A stretch of 64,000 nucleotides of DNA from Alteromonas pelagimontana. GTDB taxonomy: Bacteria; Pseudomonadota; Gammaproteobacteria; Enterobacterales; Alteromonadaceae. Shown here piece by piece: positions 26,899 to 38,249 of the stretch. The position numbers were made by a program, and so were the translations under genes. The notes beneath the pieces were generated by a model that worked only from the letters and a program-made list of their open reading frames with translations, ran no database searches and was not told where the DNA came from. Where the stretch lies: NCBI RefSeq assembly GCF_002499975.2, contig NZ_CP052766.1, forward strand, positions 4,154,001-4,218,000, in the 5' to 3' direction. The first letter of the stretch is position 1. Every line of letters starts with the position of its first letter.

Positions 26899-27612
26899 TT
26901 ACGGTAATTTTACTTCAAATACACTGCCGCCCAGCGTACCACCATTACTTAACGAAATCTCGCCACATCTTTTTCCCTGCGTATGAGCAGAGGCAATCAT
27001 TCGCGCAAAAAACAATCCCAGCCCGGTTCTTCCCTGACTTACACTGAAGTTCGCCAATGCAGTATGGCTGTTATCTAACATCGCTTGAGGGTAGCCTGGT
27101 CCATCATCTTCAATACGTATGATTAAATAATCATCCTTTTTAAAGGCTTGCAAACGAATTTTTGCGGTACCGTAACGCATCGCATTTATCATGACATCGT
27201 TGATAAGCAGGTAAATCAGTTCGCTGTCCAGATACCAGCTGAGCCCTGCGTGACTTTGTACATCGACCTGCAGGTTCTTCTGCTCCATATATACCTGCAC
27301 TGAACCCATGACATCTTCAAATAAATCGTCCATAAAACACTCGTCCACCGTAATGGGCAAATTATTTAGTTCCGCACGATAGAGAGAAAGAATTTGTACC
27401 AGATTGGTGTTTAACCTCGAGGCTTCATAATGCACGTTTGCCACTTGCTCATGAGCACCGGTATTTGCAATAGGAATATTTGCAGAAAGGTTTTCAATGG
27501 ACTGAATAAGTAAACACAGCGAGTTCTTCATATCGTGGACCGCGGCTGCTAAAACCGAAGAAAAGTCTATTGACGAGGGTGAAGATATATCTGCTTTAGA
27601 TTGGGTTGTCAT
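26899..27612 (-). CDS. Soluble sensor histidine kinase
   Basis: A 237-residue kinase without membrane segments or a recognisable sensor domain. The H-box is AAAVHDMKNSLCLLIQSIENL near residue 30, the N-box NDVMINAMRYG, the G1 box IEDDGPGYP and the G2 box GRTGLGLFFARMIA. No response regulator is adjacent; the orphan receiver-TPR protein at 17799-19439 is a possible partner, an inference from both being orphans. Confidence 0.85.
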   Translation of the reverse strand: MTTQSKADISSPSSIDFSSVLAAAVHDMKNSLCLLIQSIENLSANIPIANTGAHEQVANVHYEASRLNTNLVQILSLYRAELNNLPITVDECFMDDLFEDVMGSVQVYMEQKNLQVDVQSHAGLSWYLDSELIYLLINDVMINAMRYGTAKIRLQAFKKDDYLIIRIEDDGPGYPQAMLDNSHTALANFSVSQGRTGLGLFFARMIASAHTQGKRCGEISLSNGGTLGGSVFEVKLP

Positions 27613-27745
27613 GAAATGCCATCGATTCTGCTTCTGTGCTTATGCTAGTATTACTGATAATTCGAAGGTATGCCCCGGTTTATCGAATAAGAGGCACGGT
27701 AATAAACGAACCGACTCTAGCAATAAGCGTCTGTTTTCGATATAA

Positions 27746-28768
<1,023 letters not shown>

Positions 28769-28786
28769 CAACGTGACGTAGTGTCT

Positions 28787-30157
28787 TTAGCACTCAATAA
28801 TGTTGACAGCCAAGCCGCCTCGCGCGGTCTCTTTATATTTTGTTTTCATGTCGTTACCCGTCTCACGCATCGTTTTTATTACTTTATCCAGCGACACTTT
28901 ATGTTCGCCGCTGCCGCGCAATGCCAGACGCGAAGCATTAATGGCTTTTATGGCACCCATGGCATTGCGTTCGATACATGGAACTTGTACCAGCCCCCCG
29001 ACCGGATCACAGGTTAGCCCCAGATTATGCTCCATACCAATTTCTGCCGCATTTTCTACTGAAGCTACAGTACCTCCCATAATTTCTGCCAATGCGCCTG
29101 CCGCCATAGAACAAGCAACGCCGACTTCGCCCTGGCAACCCACCTCGGCTCCAGAAATCGAGGCATTTTCTTTATAAAGAATTCCTATGGCACCGGCGGT
29201 CAGCAAAAACCGGCTTGCGGTTTCTGCATCTACCGGCCGAATAAACTTGTCGACGTATTGTAACACCGCCGGAATAATGCCAGCCGCGCCATTTGTCGGA
29301 GCCGTTACCACGCGACCGCCAGCGGCATTTTCTTCGTTTACCGCAAGCGCAAATAAGTTAACCCAGTCCATCGTTTGCATAGGATCAGTTGTGTGTTCCG
29401 TTTGCAACCGTCGATATAGGCCCGGCGCGCGACGCACCACTTTCAGGCCTCCGGGCAAAATACCCTCACTTTCAATTCCCCGCTGAATACAGGCCTTCAT
29501 CACCTGCCAAATACCAAAAAGTTTTTCTTTGACTTCATGAGCAGGTCGATGTACGGCCTCGTTTTTTAACATCAGCGAACTGATACATAATCCGTTGGCT
29601 TTACACATTTCCATCAGTTCGGCGGCGCTTTTAAACGGAAAGGGAACTTTAGCCTGCACCGACAGTGCATTATCTTTTACGGCTTCAAACTCTTCATCTT
29701 TGATAATAAAACCGCCACCAATACTATAATAGGTTTGCTCTCGCACGGTCTCATCGCCTTTCATAGCGAAAAATGTTAATGCGTTAGCATGGCGGGGAAG
29801 TGTTTTGCGTCGATGAAAAGTAATAGCATTTTTATTGGGAAATTTTACACTATGTCGTCCATTGAGAGTAATTCGCTGTTCACGCTCGATGGTTTCCAAT
29901 GTACTGTCGATAAGATCAACATCGATAGTTTCCGGATTTTCGCCTAGTAAGCCTAATATTACCGCCTTGCCAGTACCATGCCCTTTTCCTGTTTGGCCTA
30001 GCGAGCCAAAAAGCTCAACCTTTACCGTTGTCAACGCGTCAAGCAAGCCATCATTGTCCAGTTGAGAGACAAACTCAGCCCCAGCCCGCATTGGTCCCAC
30101 GGTATGGGAGCTGGAAGGGCCGATGCCGACACTGAACATATCGAATACGCTTATCAT
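28787..30157 (-). CDS. sdaA: L-serine ammonia-lyase (iron-sulfur dependent)
   Basis: Deaminates L-serine to pyruvate with a [4Fe-4S] cluster. 456 residues, starting [19 protein letters not shown] as in E. coli SdaA; an ATG 45 bases upstream adds non-conserved sequence. [20 protein letters not shown] and [18 protein letters not shown] hold the likely cluster cysteines. It is convergent with cysB, which ties it loosely to serine/cysteine metabolism. Confidence 0.94.
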   Translation of the reverse strand: MISVFDMFSVGIGPSSSHTVGPMRAGAEFVSQLDNDGLLDALTTVKVELFGSLGQTGKGHGTGKAVILGLLGENPETIDVDLIDSTLETIEREQRITLNGRHSVKFPNKNAITFHRRKTLPRHANALTFFAMKGDETVREQTYYSIGGGFIIKDEEFEAVKDNALSVQAKVPFPFKSAAELMEMCKANGLCISSLMLKNEAVHRPAHEVKEKLFGIWQVMKACIQRGIESEGILPGGLKVVRRAPGLYRRLQTEHTTDPMQTMDWVNLFALAVNEENAAGGRVVTAPTNGAAGIIPAVLQYVDKFIRPVDAETASRFLLTAGAIGILYKENASISGAEVGCQGEVGVACSMAAGALAEIMGGTVASVENAAEIGMEHNLGLTCDPVGGLVQVPCIERNAMGAIKAINASRLALRGSGEHKVSLDKVIKTMRETGNDMKTKYKETARGGLAVNIIEC

Positions 30158-30336
30158 AGGGTATTTATTCCACTTATTTATGGTTATAGAGTGATCATGC
30201 ATGGAGTAGGGAACAACTACAATACAGAAAAGCTAATAGTTTAATAAGGAAAGCTAATCGTGTGTAAACTAAACTTTAAACCTGAGAGCAGCAGGAACCC
30301 GATAAGTTAACGTGAGCGCTGGACGAACCCTCACGC

Positions 30337-30909
30337 CTATTCAGCTAAGTAAAATGAGAGGTTTCGTAACATTGCAGCGGTGGCTCCCCATATCATTCGG
30401 TCTTGCCAGGGAATAAAATAGATAGGAAATGTCTCACCATGACGATGAGTATGGTGAGCAAGATGATTCTGCCGATCCATTAAAAATGCTAAGGGAACAT
30501 CAAAGGCGCTGGCCACTTCGTTAGCATCAAGTTTGGTTTCAAAGTCAGGATCAACGAAACCCACTACCGGGGTAATGGTATATCCACTTATCGTGCGGTA
30601 GACAGGTAAAGCTCCCACAATACTGATGTTTTGGGAAGGAAGACCGATTTCTTCCTGCGCCTCGCGTATCGCTGCATCAAATATGCTGGCGTCTGAAGGG
30701 TCAACAGCACCGCCGGGAAAACTGATTTGCCCGGGGTGGTGACGTAAATGATGCGCTCTTTCGGTAAGTAATACATGTAAACCATCAGGCTTGTCCACAA
30801 GCGGAATCAATACCGCAGCAGGTCGTCCTTTACTGCGTAAGGGATAGTCAGGCTCCAGAGCAACGGCTTGAATATGATGAAAGCGTCGAATGAATTCCGC
30901 TTTATGCAC
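30337..30909 (-). CDS. nudL: CoA pyrophosphatase of the NUDIX family
   Basis: Hydrolyses CoA and derivatives to 4'-phosphopantetheine and 3',5'-ADP. The 190-residue protein carries the NuCoA segment LTERAHHLRHHPGQISFPGG and the Nudix core REAQEEIGL. The start overlaps the pabB stop by 8 bases, so translation is coupled. The pabB-nudL order is common in gammaproteobacteria. Confidence 0.92.
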   Translation of the reverse strand: MHKAEFIRRFHHIQAVALEPDYPLRSKGRPAAVLIPLVDKPDGLHVLLTERAHHLRHHPGQISFPGGAVDPSDASIFDAAIREAQEEIGLPSQNISIVGALPVYRTISGYTITPVVGFVDPDFETKLDANEVASAFDVPLAFLMDRQNHLAHHTHRHGETFPIYFIPWQDRMIWGATAAMLRNLSFYLAE

Positions 30910-32326
30910 CGTATTTCTCCAAAGCCGGTAATATCCGCGACACTTTATCCAATGTTTCCTGATATTCAGCGTCAGCGTCAGAATCCAGCACTATGCCGCC
31001 GCCCGCCCAGCAGTGAAGCACGCCGTTTTCTGCCAATAACGTACGGATAAGAATGCTTGAGTCCATATCTTGTCGAAAACCTAAATAGAAAATGCTGCCA
31101 CAATAGACGTTGCGCCTATGCGGCTCAAGTTCATCAATAATTTCCATTGCCCGAATTTTTGGCGCGCCAGTAATCGAACCACCGGGAAACGCACCCGTCA
31201 ACAGATCAAGGGGCGTCGAACGTTCGTTGAGTTCACCAAGTACGGTACTTACCATATGATGCACCGCCGCGTAACTTTCCAGTTTGAAGAGGTCGGGTAC
31301 TTTTACGCTGCCGGCTTTACAATGCTTACTTAAATCGTTGCGTAGCAGGTCAACGATCATCAGATTTTCTGCCCGATCTTTTTCTGCGGACAACAATGCC
31401 TCTGCGCTGGCTTTATCTAATTGCGGATCGCTATATCTTGGGCGGGTGCCTTTAATCGGCTTGGTTTCCACCTGGCTTTCCTTTACCGCAAGAAAACGTT
31501 CAGGAGAAATACTCATAACGCAGGCTTCGGCTAACCGGACAAAAGCGGAAAAAGGCGCCTGATTTTGTTGACTAAGATAAACGTATGCTTGCCATTCATC
31601 ACCAGTGTACGGGGCCGAAAACCGCTGCGCCATGTTTACCTGATAACAGTCGCCAGCTCTTAAGTATTTTCCAATACGATGTAACGCGTCGGTGTACTGG
31701 CCTTTGCTAAGATTAGATTGCCAGGGCTGCGTGAGGGAAAAAGGAGCGGTTTTTGGAGCGATCTCTGAGTCAGGAGAAATGCCCCAGTTGCCAACCTCTA
31801 TTTGCGACAGATTGGTAAGCCTGCAATCGTAAATGATACCCGTGGTGGTATCTTCTATTAAAGAGCGCGGATAAATGCCAATTGCCATATCAGGACAAGC
31901 GTAATCCGCCAATGCGTGAGACGGTAACGATTCATAGTAGCGGCCAAGATCATAACCACACAATCCTGCAGCACCGGCGAGAAAGGGAAGAAAATCTGCG
32001 TAGGTATGGCTCTGCGCTTCAATATTAACGCCAGCAAAAAATGTGTCTGTCACTCGCTGGACCGCGGCCAAAGGCTTTTCTTCCAGTATTGTCGTCGTTT
32101 GCTCAAGACAATCCGTTAGCAGCGTCTGTCCTTGTTCCGCTGTCACTAAAAATACTGGCTCCCATAGCATGATATTGAATCGGCTGTTGCTACTGCGGTT
32201 ATTGGCGGTATCCAGCAATACAGAACCCGGCTGAAGCTGAATGCGTTCAAACAGGGTATGCAAAGTCATACCGGAAGACTCTGGCAGTACAGAAATTTTT
32301 AGTTCTTTTGAAAAGCGTGCGTACAT
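30902..32326 (-). CDS. pabB: Aminodeoxychorismate synthase component I
   Basis: Makes 4-amino-4-deoxychorismate from chorismate and ammonia for folate synthesis. 474 residues with a start at 32326, which places SRFNIMLWEP at the position expected from E. coli PabB; a start at 32419 would add 31 residues with no counterpart. Chorismate-binding motifs include VETKPIKGTRPR, GGSITGAPKIRAMEIIDELE and YCGSIFYLGF. It is followed by nudL and is divergent from the fumarase gene. Confidence 0.93.
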   Translation of the reverse strand: MYARFSKELKISVLPESSGMTLHTLFERIQLQPGSVLLDTANNRSSNSRFNIMLWEPVFLVTAEQGQTLLTDCLEQTTTILEEKPLAAVQRVTDTFFAGVNIEAQSHTYADFLPFLAGAAGLCGYDLGRYYESLPSHALADYACPDMAIGIYPRSLIEDTTTGIIYDCRLTNLSQIEVGNWGISPDSEIAPKTAPFSLTQPWQSNLSKGQYTDALHRIGKYLRAGDCYQVNMAQRFSAPYTGDEWQAYVYLSQQNQAPFSAFVRLAEACVMSISPERFLAVKESQVETKPIKGTRPRYSDPQLDKASAEALLSAEKDRAENLMIVDLLRNDLSKHCKAGSVKVPDLFKLESYAAVHHMVSTVLGELNERSTPLDLLTGAFPGGSITGAPKIRAMEIIDELEPHRRNVYCGSIFYLGFRQDMDSSILIRTLLAENGVLHCWAGGGIVLDSDADAEYQETLDKVSRILPALEKYGA

Positions 32327-32529
32327 GATGTTAATAAAATTACGGCTATTGTTGTCAGGTATAGGTAAAGCATTCGTTTCAATTTTGCGTGTTTTGCCGA
32401 TACCATCCGATACCAACACTGTGGCGCTAACGTCTAACAGGTTTTACTTGGTGACAATTCTTCAGATGCGCTAGTATACGCGTTTTTAGAAAGCTAACAC
32501 CACGAAAGGCTATTAGAAAAGAGGACGCC

Positions 32530-34059
32530 ATGACCGTTATTCGTCAACAAGACTTTATAGATAGTATTGAAGATGCCTTGCAATTTATCTCGTATTATCA
32601 CCCTCTGGATTATGTAAAAGCCGTCGAAAAGGCCTATTTGAAAGAGCAAAGCCAGGCAGCTAAAGATGCGATGGCGCAAATCCTCATCAACTCCCGTATG
32701 TCCGCTGAGGGTAAACGGCCTTTGTGTCAGGATACCGGCATTGTAACCTGTTTTGTGAAAATCGGCATGGCGGTAACCTGGGATAAACACGATCTGACTG
32801 TTCAACAAATGGTCGATGAAGGAACGCGTCGCGCCTATAACAACGCCGATAATCCGTTGCGGGCTTCTATTGTTGCTGACCCTGCAGGAGCGCGAATAAA
32901 TACCAAAGACAATACACCTGCCGTTGTTCACATTGATATGGTGCCGGGGGATAAAATTGAGGTAATGATTGCGGCAAAAGGTGGCGGTTCGGAAAACAAA
33001 TCTAAAATGGTGATGCTAAACCCTAGCGATGATATTGCTGAATGGGTGGAAAAAACGCTGCCGACAATGGGCGCGGGCTGGTGTCCGCCGGGAATGCTGG
33101 GTATAGGCATTGGCGGTACTGCAGAAAAAGCGGCGGTACTGGCAAAAGAAAGTCTGATGGATCCCGTGGATATTCAGGAATTAATGGACCGGGGCGCGCA
33201 GACAACTGAAGAAAAGCTGCGATTGGAAATCTTTAAACGCGTGAATAACCTTGGTATCGGCGCGCAAGGCCTCGGCGGTTTAACAACAGTGGTCGATGTA
33301 AAAATAAAATCGCTGCCGACGCACGCGGCCTCTAAGCCAGTGGCTATGATCCCTAACTGCGCCGCTACCCGTCACGCTCATTTTTATTTGGATGGCAGTG
33401 GGCCGGCCGAATTAAAAGCACCGAAACTGGAAGAGTGGCCAGAAGTGACCTGGGAAGTGAGCGCAGATACTCGCCGGGTCAATCTAGATACTGTCACCAA
33501 AGCCGATATTCAGGATTGGAAAGTTGGCGAAACGGTGTTGCTGTCGGGCAAAATGCTTACAGGCCGTGACGCGGCGCACAAGCGTATTCAAACCATGTTG
33601 AACAATGGCGAAGGTTTACCCGAAGGCGTCGATTTAACCAATCGCTTTATCTATTATGTTGGGCCGGTTGATGCGGTGGGCAACGAAGTTGTTGGTCCTG
33701 CTGGCCCTACAACTGCCACGCGCATGGACAAGTTTACCGATATGATGCTGGAGCAAACCGGCTTAATTGGCATGATTGGTAAGGCAGAAAGAGGTCCGGC
33801 GACAGTGGACTCTATCGCCAAACACCAATCAGTTTATCTTATGGCTGTAGGCGGAGCGGCTTATCTGGTATCTAAAGCTATTAAGAAATCCCGCGTGGTG
33901 GCCTTTGAAGACTTAGGAATGGAAGCCATTTATGAGTTTGATGTCGAGGATATGCCGGTAACGGTTGCGGTGGACAGCACCGGCGCTAACGCGCATAAAA
34001 CGGGTCCGGCGATTTGGAAGGCAAAAATAGAGGAGCTGGACAAGGCCCTATCTAAATAG
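32530..34059 (+). CDS. fumA: Class I fumarate hydratase ([4Fe-4S])
   Basis: Interconverts fumarate and malate in the TCA cycle. 509 residues. The N-terminal domain has RPLCQDTGIVTCFVKIG with a cluster cysteine, then GGGSENKSKM and PGMLGIGIGGTAEKA; the C-terminal part has LTGRDAAHKRI and GPTTATRMDKF. This is the oxygen-sensitive iron-sulfur class, not the FumC class. A clear intrinsic terminator follows at 34099. Confidence 0.93.
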   Translation: MTVIRQQDFIDSIEDALQFISYYHPLDYVKAVEKAYLKEQSQAAKDAMAQILINSRMSAEGKRPLCQDTGIVTCFVKIGMAVTWDKHDLTVQQMVDEGTRRAYNNADNPLRASIVADPAGARINTKDNTPAVVHIDMVPGDKIEVMIAAKGGGSENKSKMVMLNPSDDIAEWVEKTLPTMGAGWCPPGMLGIGIGGTAEKAAVLAKESLMDPVDIQELMDRGAQTTEEKLRLEIFKRVNNLGIGAQGLGGLTTVVDVKIKSLPTHAASKPVAMIPNCAATRHAHFYLDGSGPAELKAPKLEEWPEVTWEVSADTRRVNLDTVTKADIQDWKVGETVLLSGKMLTGRDAAHKRIQTMLNNGEGLPEGVDLTNRFIYYVGPVDAVGNEVVGPAGPTTATRMDKFTDMMLEQTGLIGMIGKAERGPATVDSIAKHQSVYLMAVGGAAYLVSKAIKKSRVVAFEDLGMEAIYEFDVEDMPVTVAVDSTGANAHKTGPAIWKAKIEELDKALSK

Positions 34060-34098
34060 AATGTTGTAGCTGTTCTCTTAGTCTCGAAGCAAGAATAA

Positions 34099-34126
34099 AG
34101 CGGGTGCCCAAGTGCACCCGCTTTTG
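34099..34126 (+). terminator. Intrinsic terminator after fumarase
   Basis: AGCGGGTGC at 34099-34107 pairs perfectly with GCACCCGCT at 34114-34122 around a 6-base loop. TTT and then TTGCATTTT follow directly, which fits a Rho-independent terminator on the + strand. Confidence 0.85.
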
Positions 34127-34158
34127 CATTTTGGAAAATATTCCGCATAATAGTCAAA

Positions 34159-35643
34159 ATGCCACTGGATGGATATACAATAACTATGTTTGCTGTTGAG
34201 GTTTATGAAATAGCCTGGGCATTAGCGGGTTTGGCTGTTGGCGCGGCCGTAGCGACCTTTCTGGCTAAAAGAAAGCAAAGTCAGGATCAACTGTCCTGGG
34301 AGCGAGATAAAGAACTTGTAGCGCAGCAATACGAGCAACTGAAAAGCAGCACGCAGGTGCAGATTGATGCCAGGGATGAAGAACTTTTCCATAGTCGGGA
34401 GAGAATTTATCAGGCGCAAAACCAGCTCGGTCAGTTAAACCAGAAAGCCACACAACTTCATCAGCTTGAAGATGAACACGCCTCATTAAAAGAAGAATTA
34501 AAAGTTGTTCAGCGTGAGTTTTCAGCACTGCAAACTCAATACGAGTCACAACGCGCCAGTTTTTCTGAAGTGCAACGCGCGCATGAGGAGAAGCTTGAAA
34601 TCATGAATGCAGCAGAGCAGCGTCTGCAGGTCCAGTTTGAAAATCTCGCGAATCAGATTTTTGAGCAAAAAAGTGAAAGTTTTACCAAGCTCAATAAATC
34701 AGGTATTGAAGCGTTGCTCACTCCGCTTAAAGAACAGATTGAAGGGTTTAAGCAGCAGGTTAGTGATCAATACATTCGTGAAGGGCAGGAGCGGGCGTCA
34801 CTAAAAACGGAAATAATGACGCTTAAAGAACTTAATCAAAAAATTACCGAAGAAGCCAGTGCGCTGACAATGGCTTTAAAAGGCGACAATAAAAAGCAAG
34901 GGAACTGGGGCGAAGTTGTGCTCGAACGAATTTTAAAAGAGTCAGGACTACGTGAAGGGCATGAATTTGAAACCCAGGTTTCAGTGCGCTCTGAAGCGGG
35001 CAAGCTGCAACAGCCCGATGTAGTGGTGCATTTACCCAATGATAAAGATGTCATCATTGATGCTAAAGTCAGTCTTTCTGCTTATGAACGCTTTTTTAAT
35101 GCTAATGACGACAGTGAGCGCGCCCGATGCCTCAGTGAACACGTAGCGTCTATCCGCAACCACATCAAAGGCTTGGGCAATAAAGATTATCACGAGCTAA
35201 CAGCGCTGAAAACGCTGGATTACGTGCTGATGTTTATTCCCATTGAGCCTGCCTTTTTGCTCGCGGTGGAAGAGGCGCCGGAACTTATATCACTGGCGTT
35301 AAATCACAACATTATGCTGGTAAGCCCAACTAATCTGCTGGTTGCCCTAAGAACGATTAATAATATTTGGCAGTATGAGTACCAGAACCAGAATGCACAG
35401 AAAATTGCTGCTCATGCAGGCAAACTGTATGACAAATTTACCGGATTTGTTGCGGATATGGAGAAAATTGGCCGTTCACTGGAAGTGACGCAAAAGCACT
35501 TCGATGGCGCTTTTAGCAAACTGTCCAGTGGCCGGGGGAATATGATCCGGCAGGTAGAGCAGTTCAGGGCGCTGGGCGTACAGCCGAGCAAGCGGCTACC
35601 CAATGATCTTGCGTTACAGGATGCGGATCCCGATGACGAATAA
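34159..35643 (+). CDS. rmuC: DNA recombination protein RmuC
   Basis: Putative nuclease-fold protein that limits recombination at inverted repeats. Up to 494 residues: an N-terminal membrane segment (IAWALAGLAVGAAVATFLA), a long coiled coil (about 40-200) and the RmuC domain with GNWGEVVLERILKESGL, QPDVVVHLPNDKDVIIDAK (PD-D/E-x-K-like) and MFIPIEPAFLLAV. The ATG at 34186 is an equally good start and would put the membrane segment at the N-terminus as in E. coli. Neither has a strong ribosome site. Confidence 0.92.
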   Translation: MPLDGYTITMFAVEVYEIAWALAGLAVGAAVATFLAKRKQSQDQLSWERDKELVAQQYEQLKSSTQVQIDARDEELFHSRERIYQAQNQLGQLNQKATQLHQLEDEHASLKEELKVVQREFSALQTQYESQRASFSEVQRAHEEKLEIMNAAEQRLQVQFENLANQIFEQKSESFTKLNKSGIEALLTPLKEQIEGFKQQVSDQYIREGQERASLKTEIMTLKELNQKITEEASALTMALKGDNKKQGNWGEVVLERILKESGLREGHEFETQVSVRSEAGKLQQPDVVVHLPNDKDVIIDAKVSLSAYERFFNANDDSERARCLSEHVASIRNHIKGLGNKDYHELTALKTLDYVLMFIPIEPAFLLAVEEAPELISLALNHNIMLVSPTNLLVALRTINNIWQYEYQNQNAQKIAAHAGKLYDKFTGFVADMEKIGRSLEVTQKHFDGAFSKLSSGRGNMIRQVEQFRALGVQPSKRLPNDLALQDADPDDE

Positions 35644-35659
35644 ATAGAGCGAGGGAAAC

Positions 35660-35685
35660 AGGGTGAGCCGCAAAAAACTCACCCT
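35660..35685. terminator. Hairpin between convergent rmuC and permease genes
   Basis: AGGGTGAG at 35660-35667 pairs with CTCACCCT at 35678-35685 around CCGCAAAAAA. It sits directly between two convergent gene ends, as bidirectional terminators do. There is no clean T-run. Confidence 0.5.
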
Positions 35686-35691
35686 CAGTTC

Positions 35692-36915
35692 TTAAATTGT
35701 TCGGGTGGCCATTGCCGGAGGAATGTTAGACGCGCGCATCGCTGGACCTAGCACTGCAAGTTGTCCCACGACTAAAAGCAGCACTACGCCAGCCGGAATA
35801 TAAAACCATTGTAGCGCAGAAACAGCAAACCATTGTATTAGCAGCATGTTAAGCCCAATAGTTAACGCCACACCCAACATAATACCCGCCGTGCTTATCA
35901 TCATGTTTTCCAGCATGAAGTAGCGAATAATCGCACCTTTGCTTGCGCCCAGGGCGCGGCGGGTACCAATTTGCTTTTTTCGACGATTAACGTTAAAGCT
36001 GGCTAAACCGACAATTCCCATTGCGGTTATTGCAGTTAATAACACCATTACCAGAGCAAGAATTTTTATCATGGCGCTGTGCTGACGATAGCTGCGTTCG
36101 CGGGTTTCCGTTAAGGTGGTAACATCGCGAATGATACGGTTGGGGTAAGCCTCTGCCAGGGTGGCTTCTACCTTAGCCATTAATGCATCCCGTTGGCCAG
36201 GTTCGGTTCGAATTAAATAACGCGTAGATTCGCTAACTGTTTTTTCTGGCGATAACATAGCGTGTTCCAAATCATCCCAACCTATCCATGGAGCCTGAAG
36301 TTTATCGACAATTCCTTTTATAATGACAGGTTCATCTTCACCGATGTATACCGCACTTCCCACGGTTTGCTGCCAGGGCGTATCAGGAAACAAGCTCTGT
36401 ACCAGCGCTTTGGTTAAAATTGCAGTGGCAGGCCAATCCGGCTGATTGCGCTCTCGCCATCTTATTTCCGATGGCGTAAAGTTTTCGCCGGCAATAAGTT
36501 GTAAATCTAAGGTGTTGATTGCGTGATCATCCACAAGATAATTTGCAGTGCCAACATCTTCCACATCATCGCCAGGTTCAGTCGAAAGACTCATAGACCA
36601 GCCACCACCACTGATGGGAATGGCATTAATCTGAATGGCATCAACCACTCCTGGTGTGCGGCGCAGCCTGTCGAGATCTTCGGTGACGACTCGTTTATGT
36701 TCAAAGTTTTTACCAAACCCGGTAGAGGTAAGATAGAAAGTATTCGCTTCATCAACGCCACTTTCTCGTTGCATCAGCGCACTACGTTCAACAATGATAA
36801 ATACCGCATTAACAATAATCGTCATAGTTACTGCCATCTGCAGCGCTATTAATACAGCGCCCACTTTATTCCGGCTTAACGCGCGAAAAATCGGACCTAT
36901 TTCCCATTGATTCAT
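35692..36915 (-). CDS. FtsX-like ABC transporter permease (MacB type), second copy in cluster
   Basis: 407 residues with the MacB topology: one membrane segment near the N-terminus (VGAVLIALQMAVTMTIIVNAVFI), a large periplasmic domain (about 45-280) and three C-terminal segments beginning with ILALVMVLLTAITAMGIVGLA. The coupling stretch RRKKQIGTRRALGASKGAI is the conserved FtsX cytoplasmic loop. Last gene of a four-gene unit with a second permease, an ATPase and a HlyD-type adaptor. Confidence 0.9.
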   Translation of the reverse strand: MNQWEIGPIFRALSRNKVGAVLIALQMAVTMTIIVNAVFIIVERSALMQRESGVDEANTFYLTSTGFGKNFEHKRVVTEDLDRLRRTPGVVDAIQINAIPISGGGWSMSLSTEPGDDVEDVGTANYLVDDHAINTLDLQLIAGENFTPSEIRWRERNQPDWPATAILTKALVQSLFPDTPWQQTVGSAVYIGEDEPVIIKGIVDKLQAPWIGWDDLEHAMLSPEKTVSESTRYLIRTEPGQRDALMAKVEATLAEAYPNRIIRDVTTLTETRERSYRQHSAMIKILALVMVLLTAITAMGIVGLASFNVNRRKKQIGTRRALGASKGAIIRYFMLENMMISTAGIMLGVALTIGLNMLLIQWFAVSALQWFYIPAGVVLLLVVGQLAVLGPAMRASNIPPAMATRTI

Positions 36916-36925
36916 AACGCTTTCC

Positions 36926-38239
36926 TTACTGATTTTTCAGTTGACTGGCAGGAGGAATGGCACAGGCACGCCATGCCGGATAGCATCCCGCAATGACACT
37001 GGAAACAACCGCCAGCAAAATGGCAATACTTACCATCAGCAAATCCAGTTGTGCCAGCTCACTGACGAAATCCCCGTATAACGACTTTATCCCTTGTAAT
37101 CCTACTGCGGCTAACGCCAGTCCCAAAGCGCCACCAATTAGGCCGATAACGGCGGATTCGATGATATATTGGGTGAAAATTGCGCCTTTGCTGGCACCGA
37201 CAGCACGCCGAAGTGCAATATCGCCAGTGCGCGTAGCGTATTTGGAAAGTAACAGACCGACTGTGTTCAGCAGGCAAACCAGTAAGAAAAGAAAGGCCAG
37301 CCACATCATGATTTGGGCGTCATCGGCAACAACTTCTTCGGTCTCCATCCACGTCATGACATCGGGCAAGCGGTTATTTAGCGGACGAGGAAAGCGCCCC
37401 ATTGCTTTTTGTTCTTGTGCATATGCATCTAAAAATGCCATATAGTTGTCGCGATCTTCCTCAGTCGGCAGCTCAACCCACATCTGATAGTTTACGCACT
37501 CCGACTGCAGGAATGCTTGAAACCCTTCACCTTCAGGGCTTTTCCAGCAGTTTGTGTTCCCGCCGTTTGGCAACTCCAGCGTTTCTTTTAATAAAAATGG
37601 AATATAGGCATCTTCAGTTTCGTCGAATGCACCGGTGGTCACATCATAAAACTTTGGTACCAGCACCCATTCGTTTAATACGCCAGTCACCGTGAAACGC
37701 TTACCGCCGATGGTTACCGAGCGGCCGACAGAGTTCTCACCACCGAACACCCGATCATTCGTCTTTTTGCTGATCACCGTCACCAGCTTGCGTTGCTTGT
37801 CATCGCTGTTAGCCCAACCACTGCCGTAAAGAAATGGTGCATCAAACATGGTAAAAAAATCGGTGTAGTTTAAGCGTAACGAGGCCAGGAAAGGCTTGTT
37901 GTTTCGGTCTGCAGGCTCTATAACTGCAGCACTTGAGGCCATCGCACTTTGTTTTGACGCCTGTCCTGCCTGCATCAAATTAATGGCATCTCGCCAGGTG
38001 ATTTGATCCGGCGGCTCATTAGGTTCCTGTGCTGGTTCGTGCGGGCTCCAGCTATCCAATTGCACATAATAAAGCGTATCGCTCTTCTGCGGGATAGGGT
38101 TTGAGGACATCAGGTAGTTAACGGTTAGCGTTGTCATACTGGCACCAATGCCTAAGCCAATAGCCAGCATCATGAGCCCGCTGAGATAAGGGTTGCGCCG
38201 AATGCTTTTTATCGCCAGGCGTAAGTAATAACCAAACAT
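36926..38239 (-). CDS. FtsX-like ABC transporter permease (MacB type), first copy in cluster
   Basis: 437 residues starting MFGYYLRLAIKSIRRNP, with AGGAAGA upstream of 38239; the longer frame from 38272 lacks support. MacB-like: N-terminal segment LSGLMMLAIGLGIGASMTT, a periplasmic domain with YYVQLDSWSP, then three membrane segments. The loop TRTGDIALRRAVGASKGAIF is shared with the other permease. The two permeases are only distantly alike, so the exporter may be a heterodimer. Confidence 0.9.
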   Translation of the reverse strand: MFGYYLRLAIKSIRRNPYLSGLMMLAIGLGIGASMTTLTVNYLMSSNPIPQKSDTLYYVQLDSWSPHEPAQEPNEPPDQITWRDAINLMQAGQASKQSAMASSAAVIEPADRNNKPFLASLRLNYTDFFTMFDAPFLYGSGWANSDDKQRKLVTVISKKTNDRVFGGENSVGRSVTIGGKRFTVTGVLNEWVLVPKFYDVTTGAFDETEDAYIPFLLKETLELPNGGNTNCWKSPEGEGFQAFLQSECVNYQMWVELPTEEDRDNYMAFLDAYAQEQKAMGRFPRPLNNRLPDVMTWMETEEVVADDAQIMMWLAFLFLLVCLLNTVGLLLSKYATRTGDIALRRAVGASKGAIFTQYIIESAVIGLIGGALGLALAAVGLQGIKSLYGDFVSELAQLDLLMVSIAILLAVVSSVIAGCYPAWRACAIPPASQLKNQ

Positions 38240-38249
38240 GACGTCTTCC

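Noticed and set aside
29800..30200. Open reading frames antisense to sdaA and similar long antisense frames under fumarase, bkd and the subtilase
   Set aside because: They are mirror frames of well-supported genes; they lack ribosome sites, conserved motifs and plausible composition.
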